This document shows, piece after piece, positions 44,510 to 56,400 of a stretch of DNA of 64,000 nucleotides (position 1 is the first letter of the stretch; every line of letters begins with the position of its first letter). This DNA is from Sciurus carolinensis (Eukaryota; Chordata; Mammalia; Rodentia; Sciuridae). Where the stretch lies: contig NC_062226.1 of assembly GCF_902686445.1 (NCBI RefSeq), forward strand, positions 14,542,001 to 14,606,000. Reading direction: 5' to 3'. The position numbers and the translations under genes are program-made. The notes below the pieces were generated by a model. That model was not told the DNA's origin. It saw only the letters and a program-made list of their open reading frames with translations, and did not search any database.

Positions 44510-44746
44510 CAGGTCAGTGAACTTTGCCCATAAAGGGTCATAAAGTAAATATTTTGGCTTTGTGGGCCATATCTAGTAAATATTTTGGCTTTGTGGGCCA
44601 GTCTCTGTTGTTAAGTATTCAACTCTGTCTTCCCTGTTCATCATGAAAGCACCCATACACAATTCATCGACAAATAGGTATAACTATGTTTCAATAAAAC
44701 TTTATTGAAAAAAAGCAGGGCATGGTTGAGTTGACCCACCCCTGTG
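44510..44746 (+). mobile_element. Nonautonomous hAT-Charlie-type transposon
   Basis: Starts 'caggtcagtgaactttgccc' and ends near 'gagttgacccacccctg', imperfect inverted repeats. The inside has 'taaatattttggctttgtgg' and 'tttcaataaaactttattg'. A 31-bp unit is tandemly doubled (25 identical bases at 44545 and 44576). Probably of the MER1 group; subfamily uncertain. Confidence 0.75.
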
Positions 44747-45410
44747 TTAGGAATCAACAGAAGCCAGTGGGATGCAGCAAATCTGACAGTTAGAGGGAGG
44801 ATTTATTGCCAGAGAGGACTGACTAGGACCCAACGCATAACTGGACCCAAAACCTGATCTTTCTTAGGCTCTGAGCTGAGTGGATAGGATCTGGCTTGGG
44901 ACTGTTGTGGAGACTGGAGTACCTGGGGTGGAGACTGCCTTGCTGTGTGCTTCTTCTTCTAAAGTTCTTTCCCTCCTTTGGGCCCCAGTAACCTAATTAT
45001 TGAAATGAGACTGTTGACCTTGCTGGTCTGTACAGTCCCTCAAGGTATGGGATTCTCCATCTGAGAAACTGGCCCTCAGCGTCTGATCATCTCAATCCAA
45101 AGGTGCATCCACTAGACGCATGCACTAAGAAGCCTTTGAAGGCTGGATCTGCTTTGTTTCCAGAATACTTTATTTCAGCCAATAAAACAAGGACAACAGC
45201 AGCCACCACACATTCACCATTTCAGAGGCTAGTTCCCCAGTTGGAGACCTGTGGTCTATCCTTAATGACTTGTCTCTATTCACATCAAGCCACTGGTCCA
45301 AGAATGCTTGTCTCCTGGTTTCTCTTGAATCTGTCCCAGATTCGCGATGCAGGGAGGTGGTGCCCAGGCTCCTGCTTGGAGATAGAGGTCGGCTCCAAAC
45401 CTCCCTAGAC
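44747..45410. other. Unique noncoding sequence
   Basis: No gene or certain repeat. Confidence 0.3.
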
Positions 45411-45414
45411 TCCA

Positions 45415-45755
45415 CCCATCATCATCCCTGCAGGGACAGCCTGCTCCCTGGGTTCTGTCCCTCTCCCTTTATAATGCTTCAGAGGCTCCTGATGGTCCTC
45501 GGGATGAAGTTCAAGCTTCTGGAACAGAAGAGACAGAATTCGAGTCTGGGTCATGCGCCTCATGCCCACGTGCTCCCACCTTGTTATGTACGTTGTACTG
45601 TCTTGAAAGAGCCCTCCACATTGATGCCGTTTTCCTCATTTTACTCTCAGACATTTTCCAGGTAGGAATGGAGGCTAAGGTGACTTGGCTTGAAAGCCCA
45701 AGGTCATGCAGCTTGGAGGCTGCAGGATGGGCACTGGAACCCTGCTCTCTGTCTC
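45415..45755. repeat. L2-like fragment (+) followed by a MIR (-)
   Basis: 45480-45520 ('gatggtcctcgggatgaag') resembles the sense L2 3' region. 45615-45755 is antisense MIR ('ggaatggaggctaaggtg', 'aaggtcatgcagcttgg', 'ggcactggaaccctgctc'). Confidence 0.6.
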
Positions 45756-46295
45756 TCCTCTTCCTGCTACATCACATTGTTAGCCACAGTCCCTAGGGTC
45801 GGCTCTACTGCAAGCAGGGACTTGGGTGGTTTCATTGACATCCTCATTTCCAAAGTAAATTTCCAACCTGGGATGGTATCATCCCTTCCCCATGGTAAGA
45901 GAAGACACTAGAATTAAGGGAAAAAAGAAGATGCATTTCTAGACCATGTCGTGAGTGATGGGGAGAATGCTGTAGGAGATGCCACACCACCATTTCCTGT
46001 GGGGGAAAGTTGGTTTGCTCTTGATGGCTTTGCTGCCCTCCCCATGAAGCTACTGGTGCTCGTGGCACGAAGTCACCCTCCACAGGGCTGTGACCCGGAG
46101 GTTCAGATGGCTCAAGCAGGGTTTATCTCCTAGACAAGTGGAAGCTCCACCTTCTTGGCCCAGCAGCTCTGAAAGGTGACCCTGATCTCCATGGAGAGAG
46201 AAAAGCAGCACTGGGCATGGTAGGTAGGAGTTTCCCTAGAGGGACTCAGATTGTGGTTTCAGGAGGTGAAACCGTGAGGAGCAGCCTGAACCTTG

Positions 46296-46752
46296 GTATT
46301 AGTTTTCTAGGGATGCAAAGGAAAAAAAACAAAAACAAAAAGAAAGAGAACCACAAATGGAGTGACTTAAACAATAGAGATGTATTGTCTCACATGTCTG
46401 GAGGCTGGAAGTCTGAGATAAAGGTGTTGGCAGAGGTGGTTCCTCATAAGGACTGGGAAGAACCCTTTCTCTCTCCCGGAGCTTCTGTTGGGTTGCTGAG
46501 TCTTTGCCATTCCTTAAAGTGTAGAGCACTACGCTCACCCCAGCCTTTATCTTCACATGGTGTTCTTCCAAATTTCTCCTTTTCTAAGGGTACGGGTTAT
46601 ATCGATCAGGGGTTAACACTACTCTAGCAAGGCATCCTCTTAACTAATTGTATTTTCAAAGACCCTATTTCTAAAGAAGGGCAAATATTGAAGTACTGGG
46701 TTAAGACTTCAACGTAAATTTTGGGGGTCATGATTTAACCCATAACAACCAT
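46296..46752 (-). mobile_element. MLT1-type LTR (ERVL-MaLR), antisense
   Basis: 'ttagttttctagggatgc' near 46300, 'gtctggaggctggaagtctg' near 46396, 'tcttcacatggtgttcttcc' near 46551, 'aagaccctatttctaaag' near 46660 and 'ttttgggggtcatgattt' near 46719 read the antisense MLT1 layout. Same group as 59952-60407 on the other strand. LTR only. Confidence 0.8.
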
Positions 46753-46904
46753 GAAAATATGTCTCCCTGGATAACTGCAAAGACCTCCTAAGAGGCCCTG
46801 TCTCACCACACTTAAATCCATCCTCCTTACAGCTCTCAAATTCTTTTCAGTGCCCAGATCTGACAACACTTCTTTCCATTCTTCTTTCCTTTATTCCTTT
46901 TCTT

Positions 46905-47200
46905 CTCCTTTTACTGTGGGCCAGGCACTGACTAGGTTGAGAGTCCAGTGGGAAACAAGGTAGGCCTGCCTCATTGGACCTGATCGTCTCAGCCACACCA
47001 GTGTGACAGTGTGTCTGATCAGACAGGAGCAGGGTCTCTGAGGCAGAGGCAGGTCTAGAAGGGCTTCCTGGAGAACTGATACTTCCTTTGAGTCCCATGG
47101 GACGATGAGGAGTCATCCAAATGAGGAGACTGGGGTGGAGTATTCCAGCTGGAGGTAACAGCGTCTGCAAAGATGGAGCTAGAATACCAGGCACAGTTGG
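46905..47200 (+). repeat. Ancient interspersed repeat, family not assigned
   Basis: 'gccaggcactgactaggttg' near 46921, 'gaagggcttcctggagaac' near 47057 and 'ggagtattccagctggagg' near 47136. Confidence 0.45.
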
Positions 47201-47489
47201 TTTAAGGGAGCAGCTCATTGAGGCTCTCTCTTGCCCATAGGCTAAAAATTGGACTCCTAGGTGTGATGGTCAAGGTCTCCAAGTCCTGGCTCCAGGCTCA
47301 CCTTTGATCATTCCTGATACCCCACCCTGCCAGTCTCTTTGGAGTAGGTGAAATATCTGCATTGAGTCATCTTTTACATCTGCAAAGCATGTCCATCTAG
47401 GGCCCAAAATGAAAGGACAGTTGATTTCTGATCTCAAGGAGCTCCCAGCTTAACCAAGGAGAAATGCACCTCCTTCAGCCCCCAAATGG

Positions 47490-47560
47490 CATGCTCAATA
47501 CCTGGCCAAGGTAGATGCCCTGTAATATTTGCTGAATGAGAGAATAAAATGATTGTAACA
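47490..47560 (+). repeat. L2 LINE 3' end, short
   Basis: 'gccctgtaatatttgctgaa' near 47517, followed by 'tgagagaataaaatga'. Confidence 0.5.
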
Positions 47561-47659
47561 CAAATAAAGAGCAGAGGGAGGCTGGAAGGTAGGCCCTGCT
47601 GCTATGTCTGCGTGGGGAGTTGGAAAGTTCTGTGTGATGGGGATAGCGTGACCTAAAGC

Positions 47660-47950
47660 CAAGAAGGGGGCAGGCACGTGATGTACTCCAGGAACAGTGG
47701 GAAATTGGTTTTGACTAAAGTGCTGGCCATGTGTATGTGTGAGGGGTGGACAGGGGGCAGAGGAACAGATGGACAGAGTCGCAGGGACGAAGGGACCTCT
47801 GGGCCCAGTCAGGGTCGTTGAATACCAGGCCAAAGCATTCACAATTTTTGCTGTCAATGAGGAACCATTGAAAGAATTTGGTGTGGTTGGACTTTGTGCT
47901 CCAGGAGGCCTGGCCTGCAGATGTGCCATAGACACAGAGGCCAAACTGGG
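47660..47950 (+). repeat. Ancient interspersed repeat, family not assigned
   Basis: 'aataccaggccaaagcattc' near 47821 and 'caatgaggaaccattgaaag' near 47854 match the later part of the unnamed repeat seen near 5.9 and 33.2 kb. Confidence 0.5.
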
Positions 47951-48099
47951 TGGAACTGTGCCGTAGAGGTTTAGCAGTGGTCCTGGCCTAAGAGCCTGAT
48001 GTCAACACGAACACAGGAGGATTCAGGTGCATTGGAGGTTTTTTGCTTGAGCCTGTTGGACTGGGTGAGCAATTAGTTGAGAAGAAGAACAGAGACCTC

Positions 48100-48310
48100 A
48101 TGATTGCTTAGATGAATGTCATCTGTATGTCAAGCACTGTGCTCAATGTCCCACGTGTTACCTTGGTCTTCGCAATTATCACCCAGAGTGGCAGATCATG
48201 CTAAGCCCAATTTGCAGATGGATAACTGAGGCCTGGAAAGGTTAAGCCATGGGTCTGTGTTCATGTTGTTAGTGGAAGGTGAATCCTGGATGGAATTCCA
48301 GGCTCCAATT
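48100..48310 (-). repeat. MIR SINE
   Basis: Antisense MIR: 'tgtcaagcactgtgctcaat' near 48128, 'gatggataactgaggcctg' near 48217 and 'gaaaggttaagccatggg' near 48236. Confidence 0.85.
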
Positions 48311-48515
48311 CAAAGTCCTCCCTAGGTAGCAGGGAAGTCCTGGGGCTGCCCAGGGCCAGAAGGTTAGAGTAGGGTTGAGTAGAGAGTAGAGTTAGACTAG
48401 AACTTGATGCTCTTCAGATCCAGGTCTCCAATGGGAGTTAAGGGTTGGAGTTAAGAGAGAGGAGATCCGTGAAAAGAACGAGGACCTCGTTCAGAAGCTA
48501 GGGAAGCCTGACTCT

Positions 48516-48565
48516 GGGCCAGGCAAGAGCAGAGTGGGCCGGGCCAGGCAAGAGCAGAGTGGGCC
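48516..48565. repeat. Perfect 25-bp tandem duplication
   Basis: 48516-48540 and 48541-48565 are identical, so the duplication is recent. A short CCTGGAA tandem also lies near 48806-48830. Confidence 0.9.
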
Positions 48566-49149
48566 GCAGCGTGGCCAGGTATGGCTCTGCAGGAAGGTAA
48601 GCGTCAGAGGCACGGGTCCATTAAGTGCTGAGCGTCCTTACAGGAAACAGGCCCCGGAGGGTGTGTGATGGTGGGCATCACATAGCCAGAGAAGACAAAA
48701 AGCTGGATTCAAACCCAGAGCTGTCTGACCTTGAAAACAGTTCTCTTGAACTCTACGATCTCCTAGCACACTTTCTGGGACTGAAGAGTCTCTTACAAGT
48801 CCCCCTGGAACCTGGAACCTGGAACCTGGAGTTTAGGGTCAATGCCTCAGGTAGCTCCTGGCAGCCATGGTCAAGGGCTCCTCTGTTGGGGGTGCTTGTG
48901 CCTGGACTCCGGTGCGCCCTCAAGCTCCAAGCCCATTTTACTTCCCTGTCCCCTGGCTCCCAGCTTGGCCTCAGGTCCAACCCCTGTGCTCTGACCCAGG
49001 ATCCCCCCTCCACCCTGGCCACCATTCCCTGCACATGTGCTTTAGGCTACTGCCCTGGATTCCACTTAACTCAGCCCCCTACATTTATTTCCTTTAATCT
49101 TTCTGCCTCAATCAATTTCTCCATTCCCCTAATCATTTTTTCTTGTTCG

Positions 49150-49370
49150 CTTTTGAACTCCGTCCAATTTGTCTGCTTTGGCCTGGTAATGAGCTGCCCT
49201 GAACCAAATGCAATATTCCGCATGTGACTTCACCAGGGTCGTATAGATTTTCCTGCTAACTATCTCCTCAGACCCCGGGTGACATGCTTTCTTAGTGCAG
49301 CAACTCTATTAGTGATTGAGTTTTCATAAAGATACTGTTAAAATCACCAAAGTGTGGAATATGCAGCCAA
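49150..49370 (+). repeat. Ancient repeat fragment, same family as 51940-52370
   Basis: 'gccctgaaccaaatgcaata' near 49195 and 'gtgacttcaccagggtcg' near 49224 are characteristic of a deep, widely distributed vertebrate repeat whose name I cannot fix. Confidence 0.5.
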
Positions 49371-49429
49371 AGAGACATTAGGACCTTTTTGGTCCACATC
49401 TGCCACTTCCGCTTGCACTTCCCATCCCA

Positions 49430-49640
49430 GTTATTTGGACGCTTGTGCTCAGGGCCACTTCCTGTGCTGACCGTGCCAGGGATACCCTTCTCTCACCCAT
49501 TTTTTTCTGCCATGCACATGGATAATACCTATGCCGTCTTTAAGAATGCACTGTGACATTGTCCCCTCTTCTGTGAAGTCCTCCCTGACTGCTCAGGCAA
49601 TATTTGGGTCTCACCCACTGCCTTCCTTTTGCATGTCGGG
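49430..49640 (+). repeat. L2 LINE fragment
   Basis: 'ctgtgaagtcctccctgac' near 49571 and surrounding sequence match the sense L2 3' region. Confidence 0.55.
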
Positions 49641-49857
49641 GTGTAACTCCAGTGTGGACACCGAATGGTCATTGTGTAGCGCCAGCCTCTCCAGGGAGGC
49701 TGCTGATTGATGCCTTGGGATGCAGACCCACCTGGCTGTCTTCCCGATTACCCATCATGGAATGGTGAAGCGGTTATTAGAGTATGTGCTGGGAATTTTC
49801 TCATGGAACACTCTTCATTCATGCCTGTTTCATGCATGTGTTTGCCTGTTATTCTGT

Positions 49858-50560
49858 TCCCAAACACTTATTGAGTGCTTACTACATGTCCAACACCCTG
49901 CTTGGTGCAGGGGACCCAATGGTTAATAAAACAGACATGGGCTCTGAGCTTAAGTCTAATGGGTAGACAGATAATAATCAAACAAATGTACAAACATACA
50001 AATGCAAACTGTGGACAGGCAAAGTACATGGAGGTACAATAATCTTACAGAGGAGATTCTGATCTGGCCTGGGTGATTCAATAAAGGCTTGGAGTCTTCT
50101 TGGAGTTGAGCTCTGAAGCCTGAGTAGAGGTTGGGTGGTTGAGGAGAATAGGCTGCCCAGGGAAAAGCAATTGGGCAGGTGGGGACGGCAGGTTCAGAGG
50201 GTCTGAGAGCAAGACAAATTTTGTGTGTTCAAAGACCTCAGGTGACTTCAGTCTCCCTGGAGCTCAGAGTGGGGAGAGCTGGACAGAGAAGTTGCTTCTC
50301 AGAGCAGCGGAGGCTGGTCTTTCTTCTAGGCCTTGTGGATAGTCACTGAAGGAGGTTAAGTGTTCCCAAAAACTTACTGAGTGCTTACTACATGTCCTAC
50401 ACTGTGCTTAGTATAATAATCTTACAGGGGGATTCTGGTCTAGCTATCTGGTAAAGAGAAGCTTATGGGCCTTCTGCAAAGGCCGCTCTGACTGCACGTG
50501 CGCAACAGATGGGGGAGAAGGCCTGAATACTGGGAAGTCCCTTTGGAGGTTTTGGGTGGG
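49858..50560 (+). repeat. Ancient repeat with a local duplication
   Basis: 49859-49911 ('ttattgagtgcttactacat') continues to about 50340 in the unnamed ancient family. At 50365-50440 its start appears again, followed at once by the segment 'aataatcttacag' that in the first copy lies about 135 bp further on. The second copy therefore lacks the middle. Confidence 0.6.
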
Positions 50561-50724
50561 TCAGAGAAACTTACGCTTGGGTGGTGAAGGTGAAGATGGG
50601 CTGAAGACAGCACAATCAGCAGATCTTGGGATGGACTCTGCAGGTGGGTGCTGACAGAGACATGTCAAGATGTTGCATGAATTTCGGGCTCATGATATTG
50701 TCAGTAGAGCAGAGCAGGGATGTG

Positions 50725-50895
50725 CACAAGCTCTGGACACAGATCTGCCAGTTACTACCTAGGTGATCTTCATATGAAAACTTCCCTTCATATGACAACA
50801 TGAAGCCACTAATATCACCTTTTGGGCACAGGATGAGGATTAAATGAGATGGCACAAAGTCTGGCACTTAGTCCACACTCAGTCATTATTTTTTT
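50725..50895 (+). repeat. MIR SINE
   Basis: 'gatctgccagttactacct' near 50742, 'gatgaggattaaatgagatg' near 50833 and 'aaagtctggcacttagtcc' near 50856. Confidence 0.8.
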
Positions 50896-51935
50896 ATGAT
50901 GCTGTTTCTCATTGAATAAGAAACACTCCAAAGGACCAATATCTTTTGGTGAAGATCATGTGCTGGACTTTGAACATGTTGATTATATCGTGTCACTGGG
51001 CTGTCCAAGTGAAAACCTAGAGTAGGCCATTGGCGGAAAGGTCTATTTGTCAGCAAAGGTTGGACTGCAGATCTAAACACGGAAGTCATCGTTTTCTTCC
51101 CTTGAGATAGGAGAAGGAAAGATTATACTCACTGCGCTTGGAGTTCAGGCCCGAGTCTGTTTTTGGTTCAGAATTTTCATTGAATGAGGCAACTTGGGGC
51201 CGGTCAGCAAATTATGGGCAGCATAATGTTTAGATTTCTACTAACAGTTAAAATCGCTTTTCCCAAGTAAGAAGAATGAGCTAATGAGAGATGGTCCTCG
51301 ACTTGCAACGTAGAGACTTGGACCTCGTCTGTAAGAAGCTTGTCTTCTGATGGACTGAGCTGTGGGAGATGTGGTGGTGGTGAGCACCTCAAGGATCCAA
51401 GTCTCAAGTTCAAGGCGTCCATGATACAAGCGATCTTGCAGAGTGGAGACTCAACCTAGATCTTTATCTTCCCACAGAATAGGCCAAACTACCCAAGATG
51501 GAGCCAGTAGAGTCAAGTAACATTCTGAGAGAGCAAATTAGCCTCATGTTCAACACCAGCGTGTTGGGGCTGTGGCCTACTAAACAGCAGGGTGTCTTGA
51601 AGATGGGGACATGGGAGATGAAGGTCATTTCTGCTTTGTCTTTTCTACTTCTCTTTTTTTCCCCTGTCTACAAATAGGTCTTTTTGTTTTTTCTTTTACT
51701 TTTTTCAATGTCTGACATTATATGTTCCATATGGTTGAAACAAAATGTACATAGATCAGGAATGATTTATATCCATTCATCCTTAATTACCCAAATTGTC
51801 CATGAACTACTGATCTGAAAATTAGCCATACCATGGCATGAAGCTCTGTGACTGGGGCATAACTGGCACTCAAGGTTATTTTGTTTGAAAGAATGTTTTC
51901 AATGAAGGAATGAATGGATCTAATATTGCTTATCA
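50896..51935. other. Unique noncoding sequence
   Basis: No gene or certain repeat. 51650-51790 is T-rich and may be an L1 remnant. Confidence 0.3.
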
Positions 51936-51939
51936 TCCA

Positions 51940-52370
51940 GTAAAGGGATTCCTTTGATGATAGAGAAGTTATTATCCAGTTGTTCCTTGAATGCCTTGAG
52001 TGACAAAGGACTCCCGACTTTACAAGGTTCCCCACTCAAACTTCAGGATGCTCTTGGTTGTTAGAAAGGTCATCCCCCTGTTGAGCAGAACTTGTCCTCT
52101 TTCACACTCCCCCACTTGGTTAAACTCTCTGGAGCCACTACATCAACTTGGTCTGCTCTTTCTTCTCTAAGAAAGCTTTTCAGGGATTTGAAATGAGTGA
52201 CCAAGTTCTTTGCATACATTTTTGATTCAATTTTAATGTGATACGATTATGGGGTCTTGAACCATCTTGGTCACCCTCATCTGTGTGACTTCCAGTTATT
52301 CAGTGTCTGCTACAAAATGTGGATCTTAGAATAAGACTCAATTCTTTAGTTGCAGGGAGAGGGAGGCAGT
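51940..52370 (+). repeat. Ancient vertebrate-type interspersed repeat, family not assigned
   Basis: 'aagttattatccagttgttcc' region near 51966, 'gttagaaaggtcatcccc' near 52060, 'cttctctaagaaagctttt' near 52163 and 'catcttggtcaccctcatc' near 52263 are in the order of a deep repeat also present at 49150-49370. A G-run follows (52373-52380). Confidence 0.6.
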
Positions 52371-52809
52371 GGTGGGGGGGATATTAAGAATGAAGGTAAT
52401 GAATAAAAATTATGGACTAAGAGATCAATAGATAGATTCTGGAATTAGTTATGAGTGACAATCAGTGTGTGATTGATCCATTTTAAGATTGATTCCAGGC
52501 AAGTGTGTCCACAAAGAAATAAACAGATTTCTTCAGTTTTATTTTATTGTAATTCTTACTGAGTTTTGGGTCCACAGCAAGGTAAAATCATCTATAGCCA
52601 ATATATTTGTTTTGCTAGACACCATTCAGAGATAGCAAATATGTTTCCTGTTATTTTTCCATTTTTCTCTGCTCATGGTAGATATCACCAAACTATTATG
52701 GTACTCTTCTCAGCTTAAATTGGAGGTGGATTCTGAATCTTAACTTAAAACTTCAGACCACCCTGAATATGGCCAATTGCTCTATATTTGTGTATATCTT
52801 GCTATTATT

Positions 52810-53290
52810 GCTGCAGTAATAATGTATAATGGACAAATATAAAACCTCAGTGGTATGTAAGACTTTGCTGCTTACCTGCTGGCACAGTGGAAGCTGGCTG
52901 GTCTTGGTTGGATTTGTGATGCTGGTTGGATTCTTTCACAGGCATGTGCCTGCGGTTGGTTGGGGCTGTGCTCTGGCAAGGTTGGGCTGACTCAGTTTAG
53001 TTTTGCTTGCAGGGTCCCTCATCTGGCCTGTGGGACCAGTGGACTTGTCTGGGTATATTCTCATGGGAAGGACAGGCCCACTAGGGAGTGAATCACACAA
53101 GGCTTCCTGAGCCCTAGCCTTGGACCTGGTCCACTACTACTTCATTCTAATGAATCTACTTCATTCTAAGAAATTCATACGTATGGGTAAGATTCAAGGT
53201 GTGGAAAATTGACTCTACCACTTCAGTCAGAAGAGCTTCAAAGTCCATGTCAAAGTGTGTAGATAGGGCAGGGGTGAGAAATTGGAGCAC
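52810..53290 (-). repeat. Old LTR/MER-type repeat, antisense, family not assigned
   Basis: 'tattctcatgggaaggacag' near 53057 and 'atgaatctacttcattctaa' near 53150 are recognisable parts. CTACTTCATTCTAA is repeated in tandem at 53137 and 53156 (period 19). Confidence 0.45.
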
Positions 53291-53578
53291 TACTATAGTT
53301 TATCATGATGTGAGATGAGTCTTAATTGACTATGTGTTATATGCTAATTATAGGTATTAGTATAGCCACTTTAAAATGGCAGTCTGCATACCACGATTTC
53401 AAGGTGGACAAGGGTCCATGTCAAGATACAAATTTCCTCTACTTAGCTCCCAGTAGCTTAGCTCTCTTCAATCAAAGGGGTCAACAAACTTTCATTTCAT
53501 AAAGATAGTTGAACCCTAACACACAAGTATCTTTGGCGGGTACTAGAGTTAACCACTCTCAGGTATAAGACTTAACTG

Positions 53579-53605
53579 CTACCACCACCACCACCACCAT
53601 CATCA
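53579..53605. repeat. (CCA)n/(TCA)n microsatellite
   Basis: About nine ACC/ATC triplets; a MIR follows directly. Confidence 0.9.
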
Positions 53606-53790
53606 TCCTTGGTTCAACTTACAGGGTACTTTCTCTCTGCCAGGTGCTTCACATCCAAAGGATCCCATTCTGCAGGTTAGTCAGCAAAGTAAGTTACTGT
53701 GCATTATTTTATAAATGAGGACTCTGGGATTCAAGGAAGTCCTATGATGTACTCAGGACACTCAGTGATGCAGGGACTTTACTTGACACA
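53606..53790 (-). repeat. MIR SINE
   Basis: 'tctctgccaggtgcttcac' near 53633, 'ttttataaatgaggactctg' near 53708 and 'acactcagtgatgcaggg' near 53758. Confidence 0.75.
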
Positions 53791-54750
53791 GGCTTGATGG
53801 TGGTTCACGAGGAAAGATCTTCTGAAGACACCATCAGATGCTTGCACAGCTCTGTCATGCTGGCTCCCTTCTCAGGTCTCCCAGCACCACCCTATATTCC
53901 TCTGTGCCTGACCTGGGGGCTCTACTTCCTTCTCTTTTTGGGCTTCTCTGTCTTCTCTATTCTCTTTCCTCCAAAGCTTGGCTTTCCTCCCAAATCTCTC
54001 CTCTCTGATCTCCTATTCCTGCTGATTCATGGAGAGGAACCAAAACAATATCTATTAGGAAATGACAAATATAATTTCACTGAGCTCTTATGGTTAGGGA
54101 ATTGTTCTCCACTCTTGTTTAGAGGTTTTCTTAAAGGAACTTGAACCAGACAAGATTAAAAGAGGAGCACATCTCCTGGTGGTGGACTCTGTGAGGAGGG
54201 AGAGGAGGGCTGCTGCTCCTCATGTGGTCACATGCTGAGGTGGGGAGGAAGGCAAAGAAATGTCCTTGGGACCCATTGCACCACAGAGTTTAGTTGCCTG
54301 CTGTTTGGGGTTTTGCTTTTAACCAATATCCTTTGGATTTCAACAACGTGCCTAGGGGACCAGTCTGTACAGCTTATACCCATCAGGCTATATGAAGAAT
54401 CACTCCTCCACACTGAGGACCAAGGCTCTGTTTAGCTGATGATCCTGAGTCCTTCTTTCTCTGGCTGAGTCATCTCCCAGGATCTTGGAAGTCTCCAGTC
54501 TTAGTCTTTGGTCAACCTCGTCTGTTCTCAAACTTGACTCAATTAATTAGAAGCCTCCACTGTGGGTCTGAGAAAAGGAAAACACCACAGTTGAGAGGCC
54601 CTGAGGAGTCAGCTAGTACTTTTACAGGTGGGGAAAGTGAGGTGCAGATGGAATAGGGGTTGTTCTCATCTCTGAGAAAAATCAGGAAATCAAGCAGTGG
54701 TTGGAAGGTTTGCACCTGTCTGGTTCAGGCTTCCCAGGCAGGAGGAGGAT
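53791..54750. other. Unique noncoding sequence
   Basis: No gene recognised. The 116-codon frame at 53794-54144 is hydrophobic, Leu/Phe/Ser-rich, with no known domain. A weak antisense MIR may lie at 54600-54700. Confidence 0.35.
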
Positions 54751-54754
54751 GCAT

Positions 54755-55200
54755 TAGTTAGAACAGCTGCTATGACAAACAACGCTGATATTTCAGAGGC
54801 TTACTGCAAAAAAATGTATTCCTTGCTTCCATAAAGCCCAATCTGGCTCAAATTGGTCAGGCGGGCCCTTCCTGACTACTCTCCTTCAAGCAAAAATGCA
54901 AAGATTCAAGCTTCTTACATTTAGTGGCTCTTCCAGGCCCTTGGAGCACTTTAGCAAATAATCTGCCTCCACACAGTTGCCGTTGAAGAGAAACAGAGGA
55001 GGATTGCTTGGCAGATTTTAGGACCAGGCTTGGAGGAGGTAAACATTATTTTTGTCCACATCTAGTTGGCCAGAGAAAGTCATTTGGATCTTCCTAGAAG
55101 CAAGGAAGCTTGGAAATTGTAGTTTTGGAGTGCCCGTGGGAGAAAGGGAAGAATCGAGGGAGCATCCTGATAGTCTGTGCCAAAAAGGGTCTGAAATAGA
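54755..55200 (-). repeat. Old LTR/MER-type repeat, antisense, family not assigned
   Basis: 'acagctgctatgacaaaca' near 54763, 'cttacatttagtggctctt' near 54916 and 'ggaaattgtagttttggag' near 55111 follow the antisense layout seen at 26500-26860. Confidence 0.55.
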
Positions 55201-55259
55201 AGTCAGGAGCCAAGGTGTCAGGGGTAGGGACAATTTAAAACAGTTAATCAAGCATGTCT

Positions 55260-55640
55260 TAGTCCATGTGATCTTGCAATATTTCCCAATAGAGTTTGTA
55301 GAAATTTCTGTCACCATCCCAATATTTTTGGACTTGGCCTCATGATTTGCATTGGCTGTAGAATGCTAGTAGACATGATCTGAGTAGAGACTTCAAATAT
55401 ACCTGCATGATTTAGGTTGGTCCCTTGCACTCCTGTAATCCGACAGGGGAAAGATGATGACCTGGTAGCCTCTGGTTCAGGAATGAGGATGTACAGCATG
55501 CTTGAACTCAGTCCACAGTTCAAGCTCAGGGGAGGTCAGATCCCTTATAAATGCCTGAGGACCTTCCAGGGTCATGGGTCACTGCCATTTTGAGGTTGGT
55601 TGTTATGCGGCATTATTGCCACGATGGCTGACTAATACAG
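55260..55640 (+). repeat. Old LTR-type repeat, 3' part recognisable
   Basis: The end 'gttatgcggcattattgcc' near 55602 and 'atggctgactaatacag' near 55624 is typical of an old mammalian LTR-like repeat (MLT1/MER class). The upstream part is decayed. Confidence 0.5.
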
Positions 55641-55754
55641 GGAGGCAGAGAGTTTGAGTGTAGAGACCAGGAATAGTGGGAGGATTACTCCAGTAGTCCG
55701 GGAGGTGTGGCTTGTAGCAGTTGAGACAATAAGACTTTGAAGCTAACAATTCTG

Positions 55755-55900
55755 AAGTTTCCCATGTCCATGACTCATGCACTGTGTGATTTGAGGCAGA
55801 TCAGTTAGGTCATCTTTGAAGCAATTCTTCTCTTATCATTCAGGAATAATCTCAAAATGAACTCCAAGGGATTTCTATAAGAATGAAATTTATGCCAGCA
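55755..55900 (+). repeat. MIR SINE
   Basis: 'gcactgtgtgatttgaggc' near 55779 and 'cttatcattcaggaataatc' near 55832. Confidence 0.6.
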
Positions 55901-55954
55901 GAGCTCAGCCACAGGGCCTGACTTATGTTCCTTTTATGTTTTGTGCATTCTTGT

Positions 55955-56215
55955 ATTTATTCTTCTTATTTCATCTGAGATATCACTTCCTCTTGGAAAT
56001 CTTCCCCGATTCACTCTTCTACCTGGAATGATAGCATTTGTCCCTCATAACAGAACAATTTGAAATGGTCTGAGTGTATATTTTGGGGGGCGTAATTAAA
56101 TGCTCATTCCCAGTCTCCTCTACCAGATTGTATGTGGTGAGAGGGCTGGAGCTGTGTTTGAATCTAGTACAGTGCTGGGAACATATAGGAACTTAACCAA
56201 TGGATACAGGCAAGT
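55955..56215 (+). repeat. L2 LINE, 3' end
   Basis: Well-preserved sense L2: 'ctcttggaaatcttccccg' near 55991, 'agattgtatgtggtgagagg' near 56125 and 'agtacagtgctgggaacat' near 56165. Confidence 0.8.
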
Positions 56216-56219
56216 GCTC

Positions 56220-56400
56220 GTAAATAGCAGTGATTACGACCATTTTTATCCTACACACCTTCCTTTGATCTTTGCATGGCATGCTGGGGAACTGGATTGA
56301 TTTAAGGATTTGGGTGAGCCATTGGCAGATCTGGGACTGGAATTCAGGTCTCTCTAGTTCCAGTCTGGTGATCTTTCCTGCTCACAGCACCATCCTCACT
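56220..56400 (-). repeat. MIR SINE
   Basis: 'ggactggaattcaggtctc' near 56334 and 'gaccatttttatcctacac' near 56238 mark the antisense 5' part and core. Confidence 0.6.

Noticed and set aside
48625..49227. 200-codon open frame on the plus strand
   Set aside because: No domain; its 3' part lies in an ancient repeat fragment.
53794..54144. 116-codon frame with a hydrophobic stretch
   Set aside because: The hydrophobicity comes from a CT-rich region; no signal peptide layout or family resemblance.
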